Below are positions 58,601 through 64,000 of a stretch of DNA of 64,000 bases, in pieces; the stretch's first letter is position 1, and each line of letters begins with the position of its first letter. The stretch covers positions 13,859,644 to 13,923,643 of the forward strand of contig NC_065548.1 in the NCBI RefSeq assembly GCF_022605725.1, written 5' to 3'. A program made the translations under genes and the position numbers. This stretch comes from Anthonomus grandis grandis. Its lineage: Eukaryota > Arthropoda > Insecta > Coleoptera > Curculionidae. The notes below the pieces were generated by a model that was not told the origin of the DNA, searched no databases, and worked only from the letters and a program-made list of their open reading frames with translations.

Positions 58601-58894
58601 TCTCTCCTGATCGCTACTCGACGAATCATCGCCGTTCTTTCCCGACGGGGTCGGATGCCCGTTCACGTTCTCCTTTAGTTTTCGATTTCCCGGTTTCGAT
58701 TGGAAACTCTTGCTTTTGTTTATGCTGTTTACGGCCATGCTGCCGATCGAATGAATGGAATTAACAGGATTCTCGTTTTTTTGCGGTGGCGGACTGGGGG
58801 TGTCGATGTTGAGCGGTAGGGTCACACACGTACCGGATCCTACTAAACCTGTGGTATCTTCGAGATCTTCACCTGTGTGCCTTTGTAGCCAAGC
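39527..58894 (-). CDS. Kdm3: KDM3/JHDM2-type JmjC histone lysine demethylase, 3' part
   Basis: Family role: Fe(II)/2-oxoglutarate-dependent removal of mono- and dimethyl groups from histone H3 Lys9, in the nucleus, supporting transcription. Exons on the - strand: 58894-58487, 55329-55045, 51425-51107, 48985-48030, 40645-39527. Phases agree at all four joins (0, 0, 1/2, 0), giving about 1028 residues. Order: Lys/Ser-rich linker, AT-hook-like [13 protein letters not shown]3 Cys-rich region (CRECRW), C-type zinc finger (CDVC...[13 protein letters not shown]), LxxLL motif LRELL, then JmjC with HLD (His 808, Asp 810) and His 939 in GAPHQV, and Lys 949. All iron ligands are present, so the enzyme looks active. 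The 5' exons lie beyond 64000. Introns total about 16 kb and are full of transposons. Confidence 0.93.
41771..42003. mobile_element. 233 bp MITE
   Basis: Ends CACTCACAGACAAAAATATT and its near-complement (to 42003). TA precedes the left end, while CA follows the right end, so the duplication is imperfect. The interior is A/T-rich with no coding. Confidence 0.6.
42600..43020. mobile_element. Foldback repeat in the KDM3 intron
   Basis: Inverted arms 42640-42770 and 42865-43000 share GGAATCTTAATCAG, AAACCCCCT, GAGCTCT-like and GTGTTTTAAT words. The outer ends are not clearly delimited, and no target duplication is visible. Confidence 0.5.
43921..45462 (+). mobile_element. Tc1-family transposon, 1542 bp, near-intact
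   Basis: Ends CACTATCGGACAAAAGTAGA and its complement, flanked by TA (43919-43920, 45463-45464). Inner copies of GTAGAGAAAC near 44107 and 45265 (inverted) give each end two motifs, the IR/DR arrangement known from Sleeping Beauty-type Tc1 elements. It lies inside the 7.4 kb KDM3 intron, opposite to that gene's orientation. Confidence 0.9.
44200..45213 (+). pseudogene. Tc1 transposase with a single in-frame TGA
   Basis: [19 protein letters not shown] starts a bipartite HTH domain with a GRPRKT hook. The catalytic boxes [20 protein letters not shown] and [14 protein letters not shown] are all present, and the C-terminus is normal ([16 protein letters not shown] at 45211). The only lesion is TGA at 44614-44616, where Trp is usual in this family. 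Total length is 337 codons plus stop. It is either very young or a polymorphic or sequencing variant. Confidence 0.88.
46381..46408 (-). ncRNA. Degenerate hammerhead-like box pair
   Basis: On the - strand, CCGAAGA (one base off CTGANGA), a six-pair stem GTTAAC/GTTAGC with an ATC triloop, then GAAAC (46385-46381). It is the same spacing as the cores at 23.3 and 26.2 kb. The first box is mutated, so activity is unlikely. Confidence 0.3.
46490..47660 (+). pseudogene. hAT-family transposase, heavily broken
   Basis: Across several frames: [20 protein letters not shown] (46680-46760), then an [14 protein letters not shown] region (46870), and [20 protein letters not shown] (47250). The C-terminal dimerisation segment includes [18 protein letters not shown] (47530-47580). 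More than five frameshifts or stops are present. Not functional. Confidence 0.72.
48030..48985 (-). CDS. Kdm3: KDM3 exon: zinc finger and LxxLL motif
   Basis: The acceptor (cctcatttgcag) is just above 48985; the first two bases complete a Glu codon with the exon ending at 51107. The donor is AAG|GTATGT at 48029. It encodes [19 protein letters not shown], a zinc finger with the pattern CxxC...CxxC...CxxC, which is the KDM3-specific motif needed for demethylase activity in relatives. An acidic, Lys-rich linker with LRELL and a [15 protein letters not shown] segment leads into JmjC. Confidence 0.92.
49188..49662. mobile_element. 475 bp inverted-repeat element with paired CTGAGGA boxes
   Basis: Ends GTTGGATAGGG and CCCTATCCAAC. 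Arms 49188-49310 and 49555-49662 are inverted and share TCCTCAGGAC, ACACTTGTTT and TCTGCATT(G/A)CAGCAAAAAAG. No coding. It lies in the KDM3 intron 48986-51106. Confidence 0.65.
51107..51425 (-). CDS. Kdm3: KDM3 exon: conserved Cys-rich region
   Basis: Starts [18 protein letters not shown] after acceptor aatttcag; ends at GAAG|GTGAGA in phase 1. It carries the CRECR motif and a [20 protein letters not shown] helix that precedes the zinc finger in KDM3 proteins. Confidence 0.9.
51960..53420 (-). mobile_element. LINE RT fragment in the KDM3 intron
   Basis: On the - strand, 53400-53050 shows RT fingers ([15 protein letters not shown], then a QHGFYKGRS box with frameshifts). 52640-52440 shows a degraded QGSxxGP region. 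52396-52136 shows [18 protein letters not shown] plus a VRDL-like thumb. Many stops are present. Dead copy of a Jockey-like element. Confidence 0.65.
53620..54827. mobile_element. 1.2 kb foldback element with ~490 bp arms
   Basis: Ends CAGGGTGTCTCAACAGT and its near-complement, flanked by TA (53618-53619, 54828-54829). Arms 53620-54115 and 54270-54827 are inverted copies at about 90 percent identity around a ~150 bp spacer. No transposase. It could be driven by a mariner-type transposase with CAGGGTG ends. Confidence 0.8.
55045..55329 (-). CDS. Kdm3: KDM3 exon: Ser/Asp repeat and AT-hook-like basic region
   Basis: Acceptor gtaaatttcag, donor GAG|GTAAGA, phase 0 at both ends, 95 codons. It starts [20 protein letters not shown], has the basic [11 protein letters not shown] hook and ends [10 protein letters not shown], which leads straight into the conserved [12 protein letters not shown] of the next exon. 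Confidence 0.88.
56305..57563. mobile_element. Inverted-repeat element with CTGATGA boxes
   Basis: Arms 56305-56425 and 57445-57563 are inverted. They share AACTAGTAGCC, GGCGGCCTGATGA, CTTATTGTAG and AAATTTATATTT words. The interior is A/T-rich without coding. The GAAAC boxes are degraded. It lies in the KDM3 intron 55330-58486. Confidence 0.6.
57926..58310 (-). repeat. Direct repeat pair with hammerhead-like words
   Basis: 57926-57960 and 58271-58306 are direct copies on the - strand of CCT(G)A(G/T)G(A)TGG, then TTT(G/A)AAGAT or TTTAATGAT, then AAAACGTGAT. Direct spacing of about 345 bp resembles tandem terminal repeats of a short retroelement. Confidence 0.4.
58487..58894 (-). CDS. Kdm3: KDM3 exon: Lys/Ser-rich linker (most 5' exon in window)
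   Basis: The acceptor (gatttccag) is just above 58894, the donor TTG|GTAAGA is at 58486, and both ends are phase 0, with 136 codons. It starts [20 protein letters not shown] and ends in a nuclear-localisation-like [14 protein letters not shown] region. No exon upstream of it could be found before 64000. Confidence 0.85.
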
Positions 58895-60470
58895 CTGGAA
58901 ATCAAATGAGACAATTTAGTAAAATGATATTAGGAAGTTTGGGGGTATGGGATAATTAAAAAACAGGTAGAATTCATTTTAAAAATAGTCTATACCCTTC
59001 TGACTTGCTTAATAGATATCTTAAACATTAGATCCATATACATAACTATATATGGTAATAAGTTGAATCAATCTTAATCGGAGATGTTTAAATTATTTTG
59101 GTGGAAACCTTCATAATTTATACAAGGCAAGGTCAGAAATTCCTCTAAATTAACCAGATATATATATTTTTTAAATATTGTTTTTTCTAGAAAACAACTA
59201 CAAGACACGTACCATTTATATTGAAAACAAAATTTATTTTAAACACTCCCTAGTTGCTACTTTTATATTCACTTTTCAGTCTAAATAAATACCTATTTTA
59301 GTTGCATTTACCTTGAAAATATTCTTATCGGATTATCATGATAATCAGGTTAAACATATGTGTCGAAATTCCACATTAAATTAAAATCACTAAAGTAAAA
59401 CCAATTGCAAGGAGGATTCAAATGGTGTTATACATAAAATAGAAACTTTGGCAATGTCTTTCGTCTAACTAACGACCAACCGGTTTTAAATACAGGTAAA
59501 AAGATGTTCAGCCTTGAATTCCCCTATTTAAATATATAATAGCCCAATAGCAAGCAAATATTTTCTAAGAATGTAAAATTCTATTTTTGAATAATGAAAC
59601 AACTATGTATCAGTCGAGTTTAACTGGTGAGACAATTTATCTATTTTAGTAAGAATAATTTATTTTGAACTAATCATTATTTCTGTTTTAAATAAAATGT
59701 CTATTCTATTTCTCTTTTTTTTCATTAATTGGGTCGGCCTTTTGAGGATTTTTTATTGTTTTATATGTATTTAAGTAAAATAAAAAAGATTGTAGTTTCA
59801 GTAAAGTTTTAAAGATGTATCTCAATGAAATAAAGGTATGTATGTTGATTTTGCTGAAAAAATACTCTTAGGGTATTATGTTTAGTATTGAAACCCCTCA
59901 GTATTATAGTGAAAAGAAGGATTGTTGGACTTGAGGAGCTTCAAACCGCAATGGAATAAATCAAATTGTGGCATAAGGCAAGAATAATTATATTTAAAAA
60001 GACCAATTGATAGACCGATTAGATATAAATATGAACATTAATTTATTTTAAATGCATGTATCAAGTATACAAATATTGAACATAAAATAAAATATATGCC
60101 ATACTAAATATCATATATTACCAAGAAACCAATATATTCCAATTTACCTCCAAAATCTAAATAAGGTAAGGCTCATAATTTCAATATCCCTATTATTATA
60201 TAAAAAATGTCCTTTCAACAGGGGAGAGACTCAGATAATTGGTACTATGGAATGTTGTTATCTTTTTCCTAAAGGAATTCTAGAGGGAATATTAAAATTT
60301 ATTTTACCAACAATCTTTTATTACATGACCATATTAAAGCGAGGCTATATGATAAATTTTTTAAAAATATTCTTTAAACATTTATGTAATTACATTTACT
60401 TATATTAAGAAAGAAATTGTGACTAACACATCATTCATTTAAGGCAAAATTAAGTATGTTATTCATTTAA
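58895..60470. other. A/T-rich KDM3 intron sequence, nothing recognised
   Basis: No coding, inverted repeat or transposase is visible. Confidence 0.4.
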
Positions 60471-60645
60471 GGCAAAATGAATAACATACTGTCTCCCTCC
60501 ACTCTTTTATTCTACAACATGTTTCTAATTCTGTGTCCGAAACATGTTGGGAGTTTTAAACCAGTTCCTATTCTTTAACAAAAAGAGTACCGAACAATAT
60601 TTAATATAAATGGCTGGATGGAGACTGTATGTTTTTCATTTTGCC
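60471..60645. mobile_element. 175 bp MITE with TTAA target duplication
   Basis: Ends GGCAAAATGAATAACATAC and a near-complement, flanked by TTAA (60467-60470, 60646-60649), as in piggyBac-driven MITEs. The inside contains an inverted AACATGTTTC pair. A partial extra copy of the left end precedes it at 60438-60462. Confidence 0.75.
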
Positions 60646-60689
60646 TTAACTTACAACTCCATGGCAAATATGGATTTTCTTCACTATCG

Positions 60690-60970
60690 CTCATTTAGTA
60701 TACTTAAGTCACTTTGAAGTAAAGTTTGGTCAGAACAGAAAGAACCATTCTATAGAAGTTCAAATCATCAGTGAATAACAGAATAGATATAATAACTATT
60801 TTCAAAGTATGAGGTAATGCCACTAACAAAGATAAGAAACAGCAGAGGTATGCAGTGACCACCCTGGGGAACTCCGGAGCACACATTAAAGTTACATCAT
60901 CTGGCATTGCCCTACAAACCTGCTCAGTCAAGTTTCAAAGGAAGCCAATGGACCATATGTCAACCTTGTT
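60690..60970 (-). mobile_element. LINE RT core fragment
   Basis: On the - strand, degraded (S)SGVPQG, LLFLIFVSGITSYF and FTDDLNFYRMV, the palm motif with FADD changed to FTDD and frameshifts. About 90 codons. Confidence 0.5.
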
Positions 60971-62199
60971 AAAGGCCTACAAGAAATCAGTATATATCAA
61001 ATCAAATATGCTTGAATATTATAACATTGAATGGGTTTGACAAAGCTAATAATCATATCCATTTGATTACCCCAGTAAAATGGGACTTTAAATTTAATGT
61101 TTGACCACTAAATACTAGTTGTGAAATAGAGAGAAAATATATTGTTTTATTATTTATATATTGTTTTTATTATTATTTATTATATATATTAAAATTGCCT
61201 TGATACCTTCAAAGTTTATACTTTGGGGTGCACCGTTTGTGGCACCCTAAGAATATATCTTTATGAAGTATTTCACCTTACCCAGATTTAGTTCATAAGA
61301 CTGGAAATCTAAGTGTAATAAAATGAAATTTAAACGTCTTTTTTTGTACAAAGAAATATAAATTGCTTTAAATAAGAAGAGTCTATATGAAACATGGCAA
61401 TCTTACTAGAGGCTCTCGCTCTATAGGTATTCTGTTATAAATTCAATCCTTATGAAGAGTAGTCGAGCAATAACAGGCACTTTCATATAGTATCATAACA
61501 AAGGTTAGCCGTAAAGCTCAAAGGTAAATTATTTGTTACACACAATCGAAAACTTTGTGGGGAGGCTATTATTCATCAATGAAATCAAATAAAAAACTCA
61601 AAAGTGCTTTGTGAGTAAAATGCTCGAATTTATTTATTTAAAGTTAAAAGCTCCTCCTAATACTTAAAGGGATTTATTTGGAGTATTGGCTCATATGTAC
61701 AGGGTTTCCAAAATTAATGTAAAATTATTCAAAACAAAGATGTCATAGGGGCTTACGGAAACACTGAATATAATAAAACCTTTACGTTACCATTTCAAAG
61801 ACTTTCCGAACACTTCTTTGTCTGCTGTTTTGAGATTTGGTACAAATTATTAATTTGCGTTTTTTTAGTTCACACTACGTACTACTCCCACGTTAACAAC
61901 CCAAAACGAATAGAAAATGACACTTGACAGCACTTTCATTGACATTTGACACTAGTGAAAACCTTACATAATCTTTTTCCTGTTTGGCGCTAAGGCTTGC
62001 GCTACATGAATACGCGAATTATGAAATCCAAACAATCTCCCGATGGGTCATTAGGCTGATGTTAATTTATGCTTAAATCTGTTTTAGGATTTTGGTGTCT
62101 TTAGTTTTACTTATTCTCGTTTCCCTGCTCCTTTTACATATTTCCCACAAAAAAAATAGTACCTACTTGACTTTATGACTGGGAAAATGCGGTATGTGG
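60971..62199. other. A/T-rich sequence without supported genes
   Basis: A lone CAGGGTTTCC end-like word lies at 61700, and a cluster of TGACA words at 61919-61955. No coding is recognised. Confidence 0.35.
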
Positions 62200-63740
62200 T
62201 GTGGAAAAGACGCCGTGCAAATTTTTTTTTTGCGAAATTATGCAACGTTTTTTTTTCCATATTTTGACGAATACTTTGCTCCGATTTTCCGCACATAAGC
62301 ATGTGACGTATCATTCTCTTCTTTATGGAATTACCTAAATTTTTATACACATAATTTTTTTGTTACATAATTAATAAAAATATCAAGATTTAAAGTTAAA
62401 CTTTTGTATGTCGTATACGTTTTTTTTGCAAAATGCAAATTTTCTTTACAATTTTAGCGCCAAAAAGCCTCAGTACTTTTTTGAAGGACATTTAATTATC
62501 GTTACGTTCATTGGTCAATCATGAAAATCCGATAAACGAGTCTCCGGTAATCCACGCGCAAACATTGGTATTTCATCCGGTTTTTTTCTCGTTGATTTTT
62601 TTTTATATCTTGTAAGTAGAATTTTAGTGTAAGGGGAATTGTATTCATGAAAGTAAGTGTTGTGGTATATTGAGATCCGTCAGTGCAGGTTTTCCCGGTG
62701 CTTACAGGCTTCGTGAAACTTCTTGCAACCATGACTAATTAAACGATCAGTTAATCCTTTCCTCGTGGTCCATGTCGAAACATGAAAATTCGCCAAGAAT
62801 CTTCGCTCGTTCCTGTTGTTTTCGTCATTGCTATTCCTGTTGCATTCCACAGCACATGAGTGAAAATGAATAATTGCTTTTATTTTGTGGAAAAAGTTCA
62901 GGCAAAGTCAAGGAGGTACAATTGAGTGCATCAAGACTGATTAAGAATAGCATTATCGATAAACGTAAGGATCATGAGTTTTCCAAGGGAAGAGCAGCAT
63001 TAAAATGCACGCACCCTGCTGGAAAATTTATAGCAAGAAATGGCGGTACAAAAAACCAAAAAGAATGCTCATGTTTCATTTGCTCAGAACACTTTAATAT
63101 CAAAAATTAAAGGTGAACTTCCTCAAAGAGGTTTGAATCGGTTAAAAAAAGAACGATGTGAAAACCAACAGTATGCTTTTGAAGTGCTGGCTACGAAATA
63201 CTTTCAAAATCCCTTTATAATTCTAAAAAACTAGACAAACAAGAGGAAAGAAAACTAATTATTGTAGTATTGCATCTAAATTAAATCAAATGCTCAATAT
63301 TTCATGAGGGTTTTGCCTCGTTGACGAATTCGTCAATTCAAAATTGTACAGCACCGACAGGCACGTTTGCGCGTAGATTGCCGGAGACTGAATTATTGGA
63401 TTTTCAAGATTGGCCTACTACTGCACAGGTAAATGACTTGTTGTTCTTGAAAACACTAGACCAGGGTTTTCCAGCGTTAAAATGCAAAAAGAAATAATGT
63501 GCAAAAACCGTATTTGAAACACAAATTTTTAAATTTAAACCTCACTAAACTACATGTTTTTTTTTAATCAATGTAACAAAAAACTAATATGTATAAAAAA
63601 TGAATGTAATTCCATAAAGAAGAGAATGATAATGTCATTTGCTTGTGTGATAAATAGGAGCCAAGATATTCGTGAAAATATGTAAAAAAACGCTTTTCTG
63701 CACAATTTGACACAAAAAGTTATGTTGGTGCTGCAAATTT
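62200..63740. mobile_element. 1.5 kb element with ~370 bp inverted arms
   Basis: Arms 62200-62570 and 63365-63740 are inverted at about 75-80 percent identity. The best words are GCGCGTAGATTGCCGGAGAC and ATTCCATAAAGAAGAGAATG. The inner end of each arm looks exon-like (FARRLPETELLDFQDWP on the + strand, followed by a GTAAAT donor at 63430). The ~800 bp centre includes short frames 62874-63234, rich in Lys and Cys, that I do not recognise. Outer ends and target duplication were not found. Confidence 0.5.
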
Positions 63741-64000
63741 GGATTTAACATCTTTTAATGGCCCTCTATCGAATTTCGTACAGTACAAATTTGGGCATCG
63801 TAACGTAAACTCGAAATATTATTCTAGTAACCTATAAGAAAAACAAATGACACTCATTAAAACGTATTGACAAGTGACATGAAGCCTATTTCATATTCTT
63901 CTTTGTTGCTTTGCTCCCTTACTTTAAAGACTGATCTTGAAAAGAATTATGAAAATCAATTCTCAAAACGATACCTTACAGTGTGTCGATCAACATCTTG

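Overview
The window is AT-rich, intron-bearing animal DNA, most likely insect (possibly beetle). The evidence is GT/AG-spliced exons with continuous phase, insect-type translation-start context, and many Tc1/mariner, piggyBac, hAT and non-LTR retroelement copies. There is no prokaryotic-style operon, rRNA, CRISPR array or recognised tRNA.

Two host genes converge tail to tail. On the + strand (12-26650) I reconstruct an 11-exon gene of about 784 residues. Ten of its exons are joined by consistent donor, acceptor and phase arithmetic; I do not recognise the protein. On the - strand (58894-39527) lie five 3' exons, about 1028 residues, of a KDM3/JHDM2-type histone H3K9 demethylase. They include the zinc finger, the JmjC Fe(II)-binding residues and an LxxLL motif; the 5' part lies beyond the right edge. 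The 13 kb between the two stop codons holds decayed transposases, a diverged ~95 bp tandem repeat (33.6-34.6 kb) and a striking 54 bp x 40 minisatellite (35.7-38.0 kb) next to the inferred KDM3 polyadenylation site.

Nearly all remaining sequence is transposon, placed in introns so that the exons stay open. Several layers can be read exactly from target-site duplications: a solo LTR inside a LINE (6.33-6.77 kb); a 953 bp element inside a piggyBac transposase with an 8 bp duplication (10.4-11.4 kb); a Tc1 element inside a LINE (17.0-18.6 kb); and a three-layer nest (23.2-26.3 kb) in which a Tc1 MITE and a mariner derivative with 0.5 kb inverted repeats sit in a short palindromic element. That palindromic element carries two hammerhead-ribozyme-like cores.

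The KDM3 introns hold a nearly intact Tc1 element (one stop codon), a ZMYM/DUF4371-like hAT with 8 bp target duplication, a LINE fragment, and several foldback elements. Some of the foldbacks carry degenerate versions of the same hammerhead-like boxes. The most unusual signals are the hammerhead-like palindromic element family, the indel-free 54 bp array, and the unclassified 953 bp element.
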